From: Streptomyces flavofungini
GTDB taxonomy: Bacteria > Actinomycetota > Actinomycetes > Streptomycetales > Streptomycetaceae
Direction: 5' to 3'
Assembly (NCBI RefSeq): GCF_030388665.1
Contig: NZ_CP128846.1
Span: 1,054,001-1,118,000 of the forward strand
DNA length: 64,000 bases
Numbering within the stretch: the stretch's first letter is position 1; every line of letters starts with the position of its first letter. The notes below the pieces were generated by a model. The model was given only the letters and a program-made list of their open reading frames with translations, made no database searches and was not told the origin of the DNA. Shown one piece after another: positions 43,185 through 56,233 of the stretch. A program made the position numbers and the translations under genes.

Positions 43185-46100
43185 TCAGAGGCGGCCCAGC
43201 CACTCCTCGACGGCGCGCGCCGTGGTGTGCGAGTGCTCCTCCATCACCGTGAAGTGCGTGCCGGGCACGTCCACCGCGGTGTGCTCCAGCTTCCAGGAGG
43301 GACGCCAGTCGTACTCGCGCGTCCACTCCATGAGGGGCTCGCTCGCCCGGACCAGGAGCGTCGGCGCCTCGATGGCGTCGGGCAGCAGGCCGAGGAACAT
43401 GTAGCGGGCCATGGCGGTGACCCAGGCGTCGCCCCAGTCGTCGCCGTCGGCGTCCGTCGCGACCGCGCCGCCCGTGTCCGGCGCGGAGTCGTAGCGGTCG
43501 CTGAGCTGCTTGCCCATGGCTGCGGCCATGTCGCCGAGCGCCTTCTCCTCGACGTAGGTGTCCACGAGGACGACGCCTGCGGGCCCCGCGCCGCGCTCCT
43601 CCAGCTCGCGTGCCACGGCGTGCGCGACGAGCCCTCCGGAGGAGTGCCCGGCGAGAACGTACGGCTTGCCGCCGGTGTGCCGCTGCACGGTGTCGGCGTG
43701 CAGTCGCACCAGCGCCTCCTTGTCGGCGGGCAGCAACTCGCCCTCCAGGAAGCCGGGGTGGGTGATGACGCTGACGTCGCGCCGGTCGCGGAAGTACGCG
43801 CCGAAGCGGGCGTAGTCGTAGGCGCTGGAGCGTCCGACGTACGACGTGAACAGGATCACGCCGACCGGCTCGTCACCGCGCGACAGCGTGAACGGGGCAC
43901 GCGGCGCGTCGAGTTCGGCCTCGCCCGTGAACGAGGCGCGGAACTGCGCCATGGTCCGCAGCAGCGGGATCAGGTCGTCGGCGCGGCCCTGCCGCGCGGC
44001 CTCGTCGTACAGCTCGGCGAGGCCGGTCGCGGGCCGGGGCGCCGCGACGGGGAGCGGGGCCGGGGCGGCCTGCGCCGCGGCGGTGGTCTCCGGTGCCCGC
44101 GCGGACTGCCGGGCGGCCGGGGCCGTCCGGGTGCCCCGCTCCTGTCCGGCGGTCCCCTCGCCCGGGGCCGCCGCGCCCCGGCCCGCGGGTGCGGCCTGGT
44201 CGAGGTCGGCGGCGAGGCGGTCGGCCAGGGCCCTCGGGGTGCGGTTCTGGAAGACCAGGGTCGCCGGGAGCCGCAGGCCGGTCGCGGCCATGAGGCGGTT
44301 GCGCAGTTCGACGCCGGTGAGGGAGTCGAAGCCCAGCTCCAGGAAGCCGCGTTCGTCCTCGACCCGGTCGGCGGAGGCGTGCCCGAGGACGGCCGCCGCC
44401 TGGTCCCGCACCAGGGCGATGAGCAGTTTCGCCCGCTCGTCGGCGGACGCGGCGGCCAGGCGGCGCGCGAAGGCCTCCGCCTCCGACGCCGCGGCCCCGG
44501 CGGCGGCCCTTCGGGCCTGGGCCCGCACCAGGCGCCGCAGCAGCGGCGGCACGGTCTCGCCCTGGCGCGCGCCCGCCCGCAGCGCGGCCGTGTCGAGCCG
44601 TACGGGCAGCAGCAGCGGCTCGCCGGACGAACGGGCCACGTCGAAGAGTTCGATGCCCTCCCGCGACGACAGCGGCAGGACTCCGCCGCGCGAGATGCGG
44701 GTGCGGCGCGCCTCGTCGAGGTGACCGGTCATCTCGCTGCTCTCGGCCCACAGGCCCCAGGCGAGCGCGGTGGCGGGTACGCCCCGGGCCCGCAGGTGGT
44801 GCGCGAAGGCGTCGAGGAAGGCGTTGGCCGCCGCGTAGTTGCCCTGGCCGGGGCTGCCGAAGGTGGCGGCCGCGGAGGAGAACAGGACGAACTCCGCCAG
44901 GTCCTGACCTGCCGTCAGCTCCGCCAGGTTGAGGGCCGCGTCCAGCTTGGGCCGCAGGACCGCGTCCAGGCGCTCGGGCGTCAGGGACCCCACGAGGGCG
45001 TCGTCGAGCACGCCGGCCGTGTGCACGACGGCGGTCAGCGGGTGCGCCGCCGGGACCGCCGCGAGCACGGCGGCCAGCGCGTCGCGGTCGGCGACGTCGC
45101 AGGCGACCACGCGGGCCTCGGCGCCGAGTGCTTCGAGTTCGGCGACCAGTTCGGCGGCGCCCGGCGCGTCGGGGCCCCGACGCCCGGTCAGGAGCAGGTG
45201 CCGGGCGCCGTGTTCGACCACCAGGTGCCGGGCGACGAGGGCGCCCAGGGTGCCGGTGGCGCCGGTGATCAGGACAGTGCCGTGGGGGTCGGGGGTGCGG
45301 GGTGCGGTGGCTGCGGCGCCCTCGGCGTTCGCGGCCCCGGTGACGTCGGCCTCGGTGGCCGCAGCGGGGGCCGGAGCCTTCGCCGGTGCCGCCGCGGGCA
45401 CGAGCCGGGGCGCGAGCAGCGCTCCTTCGCGCACCGCCAACTGCGGCTCGTCGAGAGCGAGTCCGGCGAGGAGCAGGGCGGCGCCGGAGGGCCGGCCGGC
45501 CGGGTGGGCTCCGCCTTCCGTGCTCGCGTCGCCGCCGTGCGCCGCCTCCAGGTCGAACAGCACGCACCCTGCCCCGTCCGGGCCGCCCGCCTGCTCGGAC
45601 TGGGCCGAGCGCGCGAGGCCCCACAGCGGGGCGTGCGCCAGGTCCGGTACGTCGCCGCCGTCGGCGGCGACCGCGCCCCGTGTCACCAGGACGAGGCGGG
45701 TGGCGGACAGGCGCGGGTCGGTCTGCCAGGTCTGGAGCAGGGCGAGGGCCCGGCCCAGGGCGGCGCGGGCACGCTCGGCGGTGCCTTGGGCGGCCGAGGG
45801 GTCCGTCGAGGAACGCACCGCCCCTCCCGGCCCTTCGGTGCCCGTCCCGTCCGTGAAGGAGACGAGCAGCGTGTCCGGCGCGTCGGCGCCGTCGTCGAGG
45901 GCCGCGTACAGCGCGTCGACGTCCTCGTACACCGTCGTGTCCGCTCCGGACGCCGTGAGTTCGGCGCCGACCCGCAGCGGGTCGGGGCCGACCGTCGCCC
46001 AGGTCGTGCCGGTCACGTCGGCCGTGCCCGCGGACAGCGGCGTCCACTCCACGTGGAAGAGGGCGTCGCGGTGTCCGGCGCCGGAGGCCGCGCGCAGTTG

Positions 46101-49100
46101 CTCGGGGGCGACGGGGCGCAGTTCGAGGGAGTCGGCGCGGGCGACCGGCGCTCCGGTGTCGTCGGCGAACAGCAGGGCCACTCCCCCGGTGCCGTCGGGG
46201 CGCACCCGGACGCGCAGGACGGTGGCGCCCTGTGCGGCGAGGGTGACGCCGCTCCAGGCGAACGGAAGCCGCACCCCGTCGGTCTCCGCGAAGGGCGCGA
46301 GGGCGACGGTGTGCAGGGCGGCGTCGAGGAGCGCCGGGTGCACGTCGAACGCGTGGGCGTCCCGGTGTGCCTCCTCGGGCAGGTGGACCTCGGCGTACAC
46401 GGCGTCGCCCGCGGGGTCCCGCCAGGCGGCGCGCAGCCCCTGGAACGTCGGCCCGTAGCCGAGTCCGCCCGCGGCGAGGCGCTCGTAGAACCCGTCGACG
46501 GCGACGGCTTCGGCGCCCTCGGGCGGCCACACGGCGAGCGCTTGGTCGTCCTGCGGGTGCGCGGGCGCGGCCGACGTGTCGGCGAGGGTGCCGGTGGCGT
46601 GCCGCGTCCACGGGGCGTCGGTGGCGCCCTGGGTGCGCGAGGACACGGTGAGCGGGCGGCGGCCCGTGGTGTCGGGGGCACCGACCCACACCTGGAGGGT
46701 GACGGTGTCGTCCTCGGCGACGACGAGGGGCGCCTGGAGGGTCAGCTCCTCGACGAGGCCGCAGCCGACCTCGTCCCCGGCGCGCAGCGCCATCTCGACG
46801 TAGGCGGTGCCGGGCAGCAGCACGGTGTCCCCCACCGCGTGGTCCGCGAGCCAGGGGTGGGTGCGGCGGGTGAGCCGCCCGGTGAGCAGGTACTGGTCGG
46901 CGTCGGCGAATTCCACGCTGGCGCCGAGCAGCGGGTGACCGGCGGACTCGATGCCGACGGCGGTGACGTCGCCGGTGCCCGCTGCGGCGGGCGCGGGCCA
47001 GAAGCGCTGCCGCTGGAAGGCGTAGGTGGGCAGGTCGACGACGGTGCGCTCGCCGGGCAGGAGGGCCCGCCAGTCGAGTTCGGCGCCGTGGACGTGTGCC
47101 TCGGCGAGGGCGGCGTACAGCCGGTCGGGGCCGCCCTCGTCGCGGCGCAGCGAGCCGAGCGCGACCGCGCCGGTGTGCGGGGTGGCGTCGATGGTCTCCT
47201 GCACCGGGACGGTGAGGACCGGGTGCGGGCTCATCTCCAGGAACAGCCCGTGCCCTTCGGCGAGCAGGCCGCGGGTGGCCTGCTCGAAGAGGACGGTGTG
47301 GCGCAGGTTGCGGTACCAGTAGCCCGCGTCCATCGGCGTGTCGGCGTCCAGCCAGGTGCCGGTGAGGGTCGAGTACAGCGGGGTCCGGGCGGCGGTCGGC
47401 GCGATCTCGGCGAGGGCCTCGGCGATGCGGGCCTCGATCTGCTCCACGTACGAGGAGTGGGAGGCGTAGTCGACGGGGATGGACCGGGCGCGCAGTTCCC
47501 GCGCGGCGCACTCGGCGATCAGCTCCTGGAGTGCCTCGGGGTCTCCGGAGACGACCACTTGGGAGGGCCCGTTGACGGCGGCGATCTCGATGCGGCCGTC
47601 CCAGGCCGCCAGGAGCGCCCCGGCCTCGTCCTGCGGCAGGACGAGGGAGACCATGCCGCCCTTGCCGGACAGCTCGCGGATGGCCTGGCTGCGCAGGGCC
47701 ACGACGCGAGCGGCATCCCGCAGGCCGAGGGCGCCCGCGACGCACGCGGCGGCGATCTCGCCCTGGCTGTGCCCGACCACGGCGGCGGGCTCGACACCGG
47801 CTGCCTGCCAGGTCGCGGCCAGGGACACCATCACGGCGAACAGGACCGGCTGGACCACATCCACCTGATCGAAGTTGTCCCCGCTCAGCTCGTCGAGCAG
47901 GTTCCACTCGACGAACTCGGAGAGCGCCTCGCCACACTCCCGCATGCGCTCCGCGAACACCGGACTGGAGTCGAGGAGTTCACGGGCCATGCCCGCCCAC
48001 TGCGAGCCCTGCCCCGGGAACACGAACACCGGACGGACCGTGCCGCCCTGCGCGCGGCCCACGACCACGTTCCGCGCGCTCGCGTCGCCCTGCGCCAGCT
48101 CCTGGAGCCCGGCGAGCAGTTCATCGCGGTTCTGGCCGAGGACGACGCCCCGGTGCTCGAAGCGGGACCGCGCCGTCGCCAAGGACCATGCCACGTCGGC
48201 GAGTTCGAGGTCGGCGTGGGTCATGAGGTGTTCGCGCAGCCGGGCGGCCTGGCCCGGGAGCGACTCGGGGGTCTTGGCGGAGAGGGCGAGGGGGACGACG
48301 GCGGGCCGGGACAGTTCGGGGACGGTGGGACCGGCGGTTCCCGTGGCCCCGGTGGCGGCTTCCTCGGGGGTCCCGGCGGCGGCTTCCTCGGGGGCCTCGG
48401 GGGTTTCGGGGGCCTGCTCCAGGATGACGTGGGCGTTCGTCCCGCTGATGCCGAACGAGGACACGCCCGCGCGACGGGGCGCGCCGTCCTCCCGTCCGGG
48501 CCAGTCGCGGGCCTCGGTCAGGAGCTCGACACCCGCGCCGGACCAGTCGACCTCGGGGGTCGGGGCGTCCACGTACAGCGTCTTCGGCAGGGTGCCGTGG
48601 CGCATCGCCATGACCGTCTTGATGACACCGCCGACACCGGCGGCTGCCTGGGTGTGGGCGATGTTCGACTTCAGCGAGCCGAGCCAGAGCGGCCGGTCCT
48701 CGGAGTGGTCCTTGCCGTAGGTGGCGATGAGGGCCTGGGCCTCGATGGGGTCGCCGAGGGTCGTGCCCGTGCCGTGGGCTTCCACCGCGTCGACGTCGGC
48801 GGGCGTGAGGCCCGCGTTGGCCAGGGCGGCGCGGATGACGCGCTGCTGGGACGGGCCGTTGGGGGCCGTGAGGCCATTGGAGGCGCCGTCCTGGTTGATG
48901 GCCGAGCCACGCACGACCGCGAGGACCTGGTGGCCGTTGCGCCGGGCGTCGGACAGGCGCTCAAGGACGAGCATGCCGACGCCCTCGCCCCAGCCGGTGC
49001 CGTCCGCACCCGCGGCGAAGGACTTGCAGCGGCCGTCGGGGGCCAGGCCGCGCTGACGGCTGAACTCCGCGAAGGAGGTGGGCGTCGGCATGACCGCCGC

Positions 49101-52100
49101 GCCGCCCGCGAGCGCCATCGCGCACTCGCCCTGCCGCAGCGCCTGCACGGCGAGGTGCAGCGCGACGAGCGAGGAGGAGCAGGCGGTGTCGACGGTGACG
49201 GCCGGGCCCTCGAAGCCGAAGGAGTACGAGAGGCGGCCGGAGGCGACGCTCGCCGCGTCGCCGGTCATGACGTAGCCCTCGACGCCCTCGGCGCCGTTCA
49301 GGGTGGTCGAGTACCCCTGGGTCGACAGGCCGACGAAGACGCCCGTGTCGCTGGCGCGCACGGACGCCGGGACGATGCCCGCGCGTTCGACGGCCTCCCA
49401 GGAGGTCTCCAGGAGGAGCCGCTGCTGCGGGTCCATGGCCAGGGCCTCGCGATGGTTGATGCCGAAGAAGTCCGGGTCGAACTCGTCGGCGTCGTGCAGG
49501 AAGGCACCGGTCGTGACGTACGTCAGGCCGTCGTCGCCGTCCGCGCCCGCGCCGTCGAGGCCCGCGGGGGCGGCGACGTCCCAGCCACGGTTGACGGGGA
49601 ACCCGGACAGGCCGTCCTCGCCCGCGGCCACCATGCGCCACAGGTCCTCGGGGGAGCGCACGCCACCGGGGTAGCGGCAGCTCATCGCGACGATGGCGAT
49701 GGGCTCGTCGGCCGCGTCCCGGGGTGCGTCCTCGCGGCCCGCGGGGGCGGCGCCCGGGGTGGCGGACTCGGGGAGCGAGCCGAGGAGTTCCGTACGCAGG
49801 TGGGCGGCGAGGGCGACGGGCGTCGGGTAGTCGAAGACGAGGCTGGCGGGCAGCCGCAGGGCGGTGGCGCCGCCGAGCCGGTTGCGGAGCTCGACGGAGG
49901 TCAGCGAGTCGAAGCCGAGCTCCTTGAACGCCTTGGCGGCGTCGACGGATTCGGGCGACGGGTAGCCGAGGACGGCGGCGACGTTGGCGCGTACGACGTC
50001 CACGAGGAACTGTTCGCGGTCCTCCGCCGCGAGTCCGGCCAGGCGCTCGGCCAGGGACTCCTGGCCGTCGGCCGCCGAGCCTCCCGCTTGCGCGGTGACG
50101 GCCTTGCGGACCTGGGCGCGGATGAGGCCCCGGAACAGCGGGGGCACATCGGCACCGAACTGCTGACGCAGGACGTCGGTGTCGAGCTTCATGGGGACGA
50201 GGGCGCCGTCGGGCTGCGCGAGGGAGGCGTCGAGGAGGGCCAGGCCTTCCTCGGCCGACAGGGCGGCGACACCGGCCCGGTTCATCCGGTCGATGTCCTC
50301 CTCCGCCAACGCACCCGCCATACCACCCTGATCCGCCCACAACCCCCACGCAAGCGACGTCGCGGGCAGACCCTGAGCACGACGGTGCTGAGCCAGCGCG
50401 TCCAGGAACGCGTTCGCAGCCGCATAGTTGGCCTGACCCGCACTGCCCAGCACACCCGCAGCCGACGAGAACAGCACGAACGCCGACAAGTCCAAGCCCG
50501 CCGTCAACTCATGCAGATTGACCGCCGCGTCCACCTTCGGACGCAACACCGAGTCCAACCGCTCCGGCGTCAAAGAGGTGAGCACACCGTCGTCCACCAC
50601 ACCCGCCACATGCACGACCGCACCCAGGCCATCACGGACGGACTCAAGAAGCGTCTCAAGCGCCGCACGGTCCGCGACATCACACGCCGCGATGGTGACC
50701 GACGCACCCAACTCCTCCAGCTCCGCACGCACCTCACCCGCACCCGGAGCATCTTCACCCCGACGCGACACCAACAACAGATCCCGCACACCATGCCGCT
50801 CCGCCAGATGCCGAGCCACCACACGACCCAGACCACCCAGCGCACCAGTCACCAACACCGTGCCCCGCACGTCGAACACAGGCGGCAGCGTCAGCACGAC
50901 CTTGCCCACATGCCGCGCCTGGGACAGATAACGGAACGCCTCCGGCGCCCGCCGCACATCCCACGCCCGCACCGGCAACGGCGACAACACACCCCGCTCG
51001 AACAGCGCCAGAACCTCCGCCAACATCTCCCGGACGCGGTCGTGCCCCGCGTCGATCAGGTCGAAGCTCTGGTAGGTGACGCCGGAGTGGTCCTCGGCGA
51101 CGGTGTGCGGGTCGCGGAGGTCGGTCTTGCCCATCTCCACGAACCGGCCGCCACGCGGCAGCAACCGCAGCGACGCGTCCACGAACTCCCGCGCCAGGGA
51201 GTTCAGGACCGCGTCCACACCCCGGCCCTCGGTCTCCGCGAGGACCGACGTCTCGAAGTCGAGGGTCCGGGAGGAGGCGATGCGGGAGTCTTCGAGGCCG
51301 AGGCCTCGCAGGACGTCCCACTTGCCGGTGCTCGCCGTCGCGTGCACCTCGGCGCCGAAGTGCCGGGCGAGCTGCACCGCGGCCATGCCCACACCACCGG
51401 CGGCCGCGTGCACGAGGACCGACTCCCCCGCTTCGATCCCGGCGAGATCCCGCAGCGCGTAGTACGCCGTGAGGAACACCGTCGGCACCGACGCGGCCTG
51501 CGCGAACGACCAGCCCTGCGGCATGCGCGCGAGCATGCGCGCGTCGGCGACCGCCAGCGGGCCGAAGCCTCCCTCAAGCAGGCCGAGGACGCGGTCGCCG
51601 ACAGCCAGGTCCGTCACACCGGAGCCGACCTCGACGACGACGCCGGCACCTTCGGTGCCCATCACCGCGTCGCCCGGGTACATGCCGAGTGCGATCAGCG
51701 GGTCACGGAAGTTGACGCCCGCCGCGCGCACGGCGACCCGCACCTCTCCGGCGGCCAGGGCCCGGCCGCCGGACACCTCGGCGTCGTCGGCGACGGGCAG
51801 CAGCGCCAGGTTCTCCAAGGTGCCCCGGCCCGTGACGCCCAACTGCCAGGACTCACCGGCGGGAACGTCGAGGGCGCCGCCACCGGCCCGCACGAGCCGC
51901 GGCACCCACACCACGTCCCCGCGCACCGCCACCTGCGGCTCGTCCAGACCCAGCACCCCTGGGAGCAGCGCCAGCGCCTGCTCACCGCCGTCGACGTCCG
52001 CGAGGACGAGACGACCGGGGTTCTCCGACTGCGCCGACCGCAGCAGGCCCCACACCGGGGCGTCCACCAGGCCCGCGGCCGTCACCACGTCACCGGAGCC

Positions 52101-55100
52101 GACGCCCACGGCGCCGGAGGTCACCACGACCAGACGGGACTCGTCGCCGCGCTCGAAGGCCAGCCACTCCCCCACGGCGCGCAGGGCGTCGTTGAGGGAG
52201 GCACGCACGTTCGCGGCGACGCCGGGCGCACGGTCGGTCGCCGTGACACAGGCGACGAAGACGGACTCCGGGACGGCGGCACCGCTGTCGACCGCCGCCG
52301 CGAGGGCGGCCACGTCCGTGTACGCCGTGACGGTCGCGCCGGCGCGTTCCAGCGCCGCGCGCAGCCCGAGCGTGTCCGGGCCCAGGACGGCGCAGGTGGC
52401 GTCGGCCATAGCTGCCGGGGCGGTCACCACGCTCCAGTCGACGCGGTACAGCGACTCGTGGCGTCCGTCCTGTCCGGCGCCCGCCTCCGGCACCGCGAGG
52501 GGCCGCAGGACGAGGGAGTCCACGGCCGCCACCGGCTCGCCGGAGGCGTCCGCGACGACGAGGGCAACGCCGTCGGTCCCGGCCGCGGTGAGCCGTACGC
52601 GCAGCGCGGACGCGCCCGTGGCGTGCAGCGTCACGCCGGTCCAGGAGAAGGGCATGCGGCCCTGCTCGGTGTCGGACACGAAGGTGCCGAGGCCGAGCGG
52701 GTGCAGGGCGGCGTCGAGGAGCGCCGGGTGCAGCCCGTACGCCGCGGCCTCGTCCTGGTCGCCCTCGGGGAGCGCGACCTCGGCGAAGAGTTCGTCGCCG
52801 CGCCTCCACACCGACCTGAGCCCCTGGAACGCCGAGCCGTAGCTGAATCCGGCGGCGGCGAGGCTGTCGTACAGCGCGTCGGTGTCGGCCTGTTCGGCGT
52901 CGGCGGGGGGCCACTGGGTGAGGTCGGCTTCGGCGGGGCGGGTGGCCGGGGCGGGGGTGAGGGTGCCGGTGGCGTGGCGCTGCCAGGGCTCGTCGGACCA
53001 GAGGTCGTCCGAGGTGGTCTGCTGGGGGCGCGAGTAGAGGTTCACCGGGCGGCGCCCGAAGGCGTCGGCGGCGCCGATGGCGAGCTGCACCTGTACTGCG
53101 CCGCGCGGGGGCAGGACGAGGGGCGCCTGCAGGGTCAGCTCTTCCAGGTGCGCGCAGCCGACGCGGTGCCCCGCGTGCAGGGCCAGTTCGACGAAGGCCG
53201 TGGCGGGGAGCAGGACCGTGCCGCCGAGGGCGTGGCCCGCGAGCCACGGGTGGGTCGTCAGGGAGAGTCTGCCCGTGAAGAGGTAGCCGTCCATGTCGGC
53301 GAGCGCGACGGCCGCGCCGAACAGCGGGTGCTCCGCCGGGCTCAGGCCGGTCGCGTGCACGTCTCCGGCGCCGCCGACGGCGGGACGCGGCCAGTAGCGC
53401 TCGTGCTGGAAGGCGTACGTGGGCAGGTCGACGCGGGTGCGGGACTCCACGGGGGCGTACAGCGGCGTCCAGTCGACGTCCACTCCGCGCACGTGGGCCT
53501 TGGCGAGGGCGGTGAGGAAGGTGTCCGGCTCGGGGCGGTCCTTGCGGAGGGCGCCGATGAGGCCGACCTGGGCGGCCGTCTCGGCGAGGGTGTCGTGCGC
53601 CATGGCCGTCAGGACCGAGTCCGGTCCGAGCTCGACGAGGGTCGACACGCCGAAGCCGGTGAGCGCGCCGACTCCGTCGTGGAAGCGGACGGCCTCGCGG
53701 ATGTGGCGGACCCAGTAGTCGGGGTCCTTGAGCTCGCTCGCGGTGGCGAGGCGCCCGGTGACGTTGGAGACGACCGGCAGGGCGGTGTCCTGGTACGTCA
53801 GCTTCTCGGCGACCTTGCGGAAGTCCTCCAGGACCGGGTCCATGAGCGGCGAGTGGAAGGCGTGGGACACCTTCAGCCGACGGACCTTGCGGCCCTCACC
53901 GCGCAGCTTCTCCTCCAGGCCCTCCAGAGCCTTGAGGTCACCCGAGAGCACCACCTGCGACGGCCCGTTCACGGCCGCCACACCCACGCTGCCGGAAAGA
54001 CCTTCGAGAAGCGGCAGCACATCGGCCTCGGCGGCCTGCACCGCCAGCATGCCCCCACCCTCCGGCAGCGACTGCATCAACCGACCACGCGCGACGACCA
54101 GTTGAGCCGCGTCCTCCAGCGACCAAAGTCCGGCCACATACGCGGCCGTCAGCTCACCGATCGAATGCCCGCCCACGATCTCCGGCCGCACCCCGAAGGA
54201 CTCCGCCAGACGGAACAGAGCCACCTCGACGGCGAACAGGGCGGGCTGGGTGTACCCGGTCTGTTCGAGGAGTTCGGCGTCGGTGCCGAACATGACGTCC
54301 TTCAACGGCCGGTCCAGGAGCGGATCCAGGTGCGCGCACACCTCGTCCAGCGCCGTGGCGAAGGCGGGGAACGCCTCGTACAACTCCCTTCCCATGCCCA
54401 CCCGCTGACTGCCCTGCCCGGTGAACACGACGCCGAGACGGCCCTCGACGACCGCGCCCGACACCACTCCCGGGGCGTCGTCGCCGGAGGCGACTGTCTC
54501 CAGGCCGGAGAGGAAGGCGTCCCGGTCCTGGCCGAAGAGGACGGCGCGGTGTTCGAGCGCGGAGCGGCCCGACAGGAGGGACCAGCCGATGTCGACGGGG
54601 CGGAGGTGCTCGTCGGCGGTGACGTGGTCGCGTATCCGGGCGGCCTGGGCTCGCAGGGCCTGGGCGCTGCGGCCCGACACCAGCCACGGTGCGGCGGTCG
54701 GGGACGGCACGGCCGCCGACGGCTCCGAAGCGGCGGGGGCGGAGTCGTCCGTGGGGGCCTGTTCCACGATGACGTGGGCGTTCGTACCGCTGACGCCGAA
54801 GGAGGAGACGCCCGCGCGGCGCGGACGTCCGGTCTCGGGCCAGTCGCGGGCCCGGTCGAGGAGTTCGACGGCGCCCGCCGTCCAGTCGACGTGGGTGCTG
54901 GGGCGGTCCGTGTGCAGGTTCTCGGGCAGCACGCCGTGGCGCATCGCCATGACCATCTTGATGACTCCGGCGACGCCCGAAGCGGCCTGGGTGTGGCCGA
55001 TGTTGGACTTCACGGAGCCGAGGAGCAGCGGGCGGTCGGCAGGGCGGTCCTGGCCGTACGTGGCGATGAGGGCCTGGGCCTCGATGGGGTCGCCGAGGAC

Positions 55101-56147
55101 CGTGCCGGTGCCGTGGCCCTCGACGGCGTCGATGTCGTCGGTGGCGAGGCGGGCGGCCGCGAGGGCCTGGCGGATGACGCGCTGCTGGGACGGGCCGTTG
55201 GGGGCGGTCAGGCCGTTGGACGCGCCGTCCTGGTTCACGGCGGAGCCACGCACGACGGCGAGGACCTGGTGGCCGTTGCGGCGGGCGTCGGACAGGCGTT
55301 CCAGGGCGAGGACGCCGACGCCCTCGCCCCAGCCGGTGCCGTCGGCGGCCTCGGCGAAGGGCTTGCAGCGGCCGTCGGAGGCGAGACCGCCCTGGCGGCT
55401 GAACTCCGCGAACGCGCCGGAGGTGACCATGACGGCGACACCGCCGGCGACGGCGAGGTCGCACTCGCCCTGGCGCAGGGCTTGGGCGGCCAGGTGCAGG
55501 GCGACCAGGGACGAGGAGCAGGCGGTGTCGACGGTGACGGCCGGGCCTTCGAGGCCGAAGACGTACGACACGCGGCCGGAGATGACGCTGGAGACGTCAC
55601 CGGTGAGCAGGTAGCCGTCGACGTTGTCGGGCGATGCCATGAGGGCGGGGCCGTAGCCCTGCGCGGTGGCGCCGACGAAGACGCCGGTGCGGCTGCCGCG
55701 CAGGGAGGTCGGCGGGATGGCGGCCCGCTCGAAGGTCTCCCAGACGGCTTCCAGGAGGAGCCGCTGCTGGGGGTCCATGGCCATGGCTTCGCGGGGTGAG
55801 ATCCCGAAGAAGGCGGCGTCGAAGTCACCGGCGTCGTAGACGAAGCCGCCGCCGCGCTCGGGGCGCTCGGGGTCGTCGCCCTCGGGTCCTTCCTCGGTGC
55901 GGCCGCCCAAGGCCTCGACGTCCCAGCCCCGGTCGGTGGGGAAGGCGGAGAGCGCGTCGCCTCCCTCGGCGACGAGCCGCCACAGGTCCTCGGGGCTGCT
56001 GACGTCGCCGGGGTAGCGGCAGCTCATTCCGACGATGGCGATGGGCTCGGGCTCCTCCGCCTCGGCGTCGCGCAGGCGCTGGCGCGTCTCGTGGAGGTCG
56101 GCGGTCACCCGCTTGAGGTAGTCGAGGAGCTTTTGCTGGTCCGCCAT
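43185..56147 (-). CDS. Type I modular PKS, final two modules with thioesterase
   Basis: Predicted 4,320-residue synthase. It opens with a coiled-coil docking domain ([20 protein letters not shown]). Module A: KS (about 56050-54760; DTACSSS; EGHGTG instead of EAHGTG), AT (54440-53570; GHSIGE and HAFH, malonyl-CoA), DH (53345-52490; [18 protein letters not shown]), ER (51860-50890; [13 protein letters not shown]), KR (50870-50150; VDD motif, B-type), ACP (50040-49780; GFDSL). Module B: KS (49700-48410), AT (48040-47190; GHSQGE and YASH, methylmalonyl-CoA), DH (46940-46240; [10 protein letters not shown]), KR (45295-44720; LDD, B-type), ACP (44460-44200). Terminal thioesterase (43910-43190; GHSSGG, VDTY, GTHF). 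Predicted work: one fully reduced malonate unit, one alpha-methyl alkene, then release as lactone or acid. ATG at 56147 has AGGTGAG upstream. Confidence 0.96.
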   Translation of the reverse strand: MADQQKLLDYLKRVTADLHETRQRLRDAEAEEPEPIAIVGMSCRYPGDVSSPEDLWRLVAEGGDALSAFPTDRGWDVEALGGRTEEGPEGDDPERPERGGGFVYDAGDFDAAFFGISPREAMAMDPQQRLLLEAVWETFERAAIPPTSLRGSRTGVFVGATAQGYGPALMASPDNVDGYLLTGDVSSVISGRVSYVFGLEGPAVTVDTACSSSLVALHLAAQALRQGECDLAVAGGVAVMVTSGAFAEFSRQGGLASDGRCKPFAEAADGTGWGEGVGVLALERLSDARRNGHQVLAVVRGSAVNQDGASNGLTAPNGPSQQRVIRQALAAARLATDDIDAVEGHGTGTVLGDPIEAQALIATYGQDRPADRPLLLGSVKSNIGHTQAASGVAGVIKMVMAMRHGVLPENLHTDRPSTHVDWTAGAVELLDRARDWPETGRPRRAGVSSFGVSGTNAHVIVEQAPTDDSAPAASEPSAAVPSPTAAPWLVSGRSAQALRAQAARIRDHVTADEHLRPVDIGWSLLSGRSALEHRAVLFGQDRDAFLSGLETVASGDDAPGVVSGAVVEGRLGVVFTGQGSQRVGMGRELYEAFPAFATALDEVCAHLDPLLDRPLKDVMFGTDAELLEQTGYTQPALFAVEVALFRLAESFGVRPEIVGGHSIGELTAAYVAGLWSLEDAAQLVVARGRLMQSLPEGGGMLAVQAAEADVLPLLEGLSGSVGVAAVNGPSQVVLSGDLKALEGLEEKLRGEGRKVRRLKVSHAFHSPLMDPVLEDFRKVAEKLTYQDTALPVVSNVTGRLATASELKDPDYWVRHIREAVRFHDGVGALTGFGVSTLVELGPDSVLTAMAHDTLAETAAQVGLIGALRKDRPEPDTFLTALAKAHVRGVDVDWTPLYAPVESRTRVDLPTYAFQHERYWPRPAVGGAGDVHATGLSPAEHPLFGAAVALADMDGYLFTGRLSLTTHPWLAGHALGGTVLLPATAFVELALHAGHRVGCAHLEELTLQAPLVLPPRGAVQVQLAIGAADAFGRRPVNLYSRPQQTTSDDLWSDEPWQRHATGTLTPAPATRPAEADLTQWPPADAEQADTDALYDSLAAAGFSYGSAFQGLRSVWRRGDELFAEVALPEGDQDEAAAYGLHPALLDAALHPLGLGTFVSDTEQGRMPFSWTGVTLHATGASALRVRLTAAGTDGVALVVADASGEPVAAVDSLVLRPLAVPEAGAGQDGRHESLYRVDWSVVTAPAAMADATCAVLGPDTLGLRAALERAGATVTAYTDVAALAAAVDSGAAVPESVFVACVTATDRAPGVAANVRASLNDALRAVGEWLAFERGDESRLVVVTSGAVGVGSGDVVTAAGLVDAPVWGLLRSAQSENPGRLVLADVDGGEQALALLPGVLGLDEPQVAVRGDVVWVPRLVRAGGGALDVPAGESWQLGVTGRGTLENLALLPVADDAEVSGGRALAAGEVRVAVRAAGVNFRDPLIALGMYPGDAVMGTEGAGVVVEVGSGVTDLAVGDRVLGLLEGGFGPLAVADARMLARMPQGWSFAQAASVPTVFLTAYYALRDLAGIEAGESVLVHAAAGGVGMAAVQLARHFGAEVHATASTGKWDVLRGLGLEDSRIASSRTLDFETSVLAETEGRGVDAVLNSLAREFVDASLRLLPRGGRFVEMGKTDLRDPHTVAEDHSGVTYQSFDLIDAGHDRVREMLAEVLALFERGVLSPLPVRAWDVRRAPEAFRYLSQARHVGKVVLTLPPVFDVRGTVLVTGALGGLGRVVARHLAERHGVRDLLLVSRRGEDAPGAGEVRAELEELGASVTIAACDVADRAALETLLESVRDGLGAVVHVAGVVDDGVLTSLTPERLDSVLRPKVDAAVNLHELTAGLDLSAFVLFSSAAGVLGSAGQANYAAANAFLDALAQHRRAQGLPATSLAWGLWADQGGMAGALAEEDIDRMNRAGVAALSAEEGLALLDASLAQPDGALVPMKLDTDVLRQQFGADVPPLFRGLIRAQVRKAVTAQAGGSAADGQESLAERLAGLAAEDREQFLVDVVRANVAAVLGYPSPESVDAAKAFKELGFDSLTSVELRNRLGGATALRLPASLVFDYPTPVALAAHLRTELLGSLPESATPGAAPAGREDAPRDAADEPIAIVAMSCRYPGGVRSPEDLWRMVAAGEDGLSGFPVNRGWDVAAPAGLDGAGADGDDGLTYVTTGAFLHDADEFDPDFFGINHREALAMDPQQRLLLETSWEAVERAGIVPASVRASDTGVFVGLSTQGYSTTLNGAEGVEGYVMTGDAASVASGRLSYSFGFEGPAVTVDTACSSSLVALHLAVQALRQGECAMALAGGAAVMPTPTSFAEFSRQRGLAPDGRCKSFAAGADGTGWGEGVGMLVLERLSDARRNGHQVLAVVRGSAINQDGASNGLTAPNGPSQQRVIRAALANAGLTPADVDAVEAHGTGTTLGDPIEAQALIATYGKDHSEDRPLWLGSLKSNIAHTQAAAGVGGVIKTVMAMRHGTLPKTLYVDAPTPEVDWSGAGVELLTEARDWPGREDGAPRRAGVSSFGISGTNAHVILEQAPETPEAPEEAAAGTPEEAATGATGTAGPTVPELSRPAVVPLALSAKTPESLPGQAARLREHLMTHADLELADVAWSLATARSRFEHRGVVLGQNRDELLAGLQELAQGDASARNVVVGRAQGGTVRPVFVFPGQGSQWAGMARELLDSSPVFAERMRECGEALSEFVEWNLLDELSGDNFDQVDVVQPVLFAVMVSLAATWQAAGVEPAAVVGHSQGEIAAACVAGALGLRDAARVVALRSQAIRELSGKGGMVSLVLPQDEAGALLAAWDGRIEIAAVNGPSQVVVSGDPEALQELIAECAARELRARSIPVDYASHSSYVEQIEARIAEALAEIAPTAARTPLYSTLTGTWLDADTPMDAGYWYRNLRHTVLFEQATRGLLAEGHGLFLEMSPHPVLTVPVQETIDATPHTGAVALGSLRRDEGGPDRLYAALAEAHVHGAELDWRALLPGERTVVDLPTYAFQRQRFWPAPAAAGTGDVTAVGIESAGHPLLGASVEFADADQYLLTGRLTRRTHPWLADHAVGDTVLLPGTAYVEMALRAGDEVGCGLVEELTLQAPLVVAEDDTVTLQVWVGAPDTTGRRPLTVSSRTQGATDAPWTRHATGTLADTSAAPAHPQDDQALAVWPPEGAEAVAVDGFYERLAAGGLGYGPTFQGLRAAWRDPAGDAVYAEVHLPEEAHRDAHAFDVHPALLDAALHTVALAPFAETDGVRLPFAWSGVTLAAQGATVLRVRVRPDGTGGVALLFADDTGAPVARADSLELRPVAPEQLRAASGAGHRDALFHVEWTPLSAGTADVTGTTWATVGPDPLRVGAELTASGADTTVYEDVDALYAALDDGADAPDTLLVSFTDGTGTEGPGGAVRSSTDPSAAQGTAERARAALGRALALLQTWQTDPRLSATRLVLVTRGAVAADGGDVPDLAHAPLWGLARSAQSEQAGGPDGAGCVLFDLEAAHGGDASTEGGAHPAGRPSGAALLLAGLALDEPQLAVREGALLAPRLVPAAAPAKAPAPAAATEADVTGAANAEGAAATAPRTPDPHGTVLITGATGTLGALVARHLVVEHGARHLLLTGRRGPDAPGAAELVAELEALGAEARVVACDVADRDALAAVLAAVPAAHPLTAVVHTAGVLDDALVGSLTPERLDAVLRPKLDAALNLAELTAGQDLAEFVLFSSAAATFGSPGQGNYAAANAFLDAFAHHLRARGVPATALAWGLWAESSEMTGHLDEARRTRISRGGVLPLSSREGIELFDVARSSGEPLLLPVRLDTAALRAGARQGETVPPLLRRLVRAQARRAAAGAAASEAEAFARRLAAASADERAKLLIALVRDQAAAVLGHASADRVEDERGFLELGFDSLTGVELRNRLMAATGLRLPATLVFQNRTPRALADRLAADLDQAAPAGRGAAAPGEGTAGQERGTRTAPAARQSARAPETTAAAQAAPAPLPVAAPRPATGLAELYDEAARQGRADDLIPLLRTMAQFRASFTGEAELDAPRAPFTLSRGDEPVGVILFTSYVGRSSAYDYARFGAYFRDRRDVSVITHPGFLEGELLPADKEALVRLHADTVQRHTGGKPYVLAGHSSGGLVAHAVARELEERGAGPAGVVLVDTYVEEKALGDMAAAMGKQLSDRYDSAPDTGGAVATDADGDDWGDAWVTAMARYMFLGLLPDAIEAPTLLVRASEPLMEWTREYDWRPSWKLEHTAVDVPGTHFTVMEEHSHTTARAVEEWLGRL

Positions 56148-56196
56148 CGGAAACTCACCTGTTCGCGTAGTCACAAGAAAAACCGCACCGGTCGGG

Positions 56197-56227
56197 CCGA
56201 CCGGGCCGGTGTGACCGGCCCGGTCGG
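56197..56227 (-). terminator. 13-bp stem hairpin between the two PKS genes
   Basis: Positions 56197-56209 and 56215-56227 are exact reverse complements with a 5-nt loop, just after the upstream PKS stop and 50 bp before the next start. Because the genes must be expressed together it is more likely an mRNA-processing or attenuation element than a full stop. Confidence 0.5.
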
Positions 56228-56233
56228 ACTGAT

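Noticed and set aside
43041..55799. A 4,252-residue open frame on the plus strand opposite the terminal PKS gene
   Set aside because: It is the antisense shadow of the PKS: high GC removes stop codons. The translation is low-complexity Gly/Arg/Val/Gln-rich with no domains, while the minus strand shows complete KS, AT, DH, ER, KR, ACP and TE motifs.
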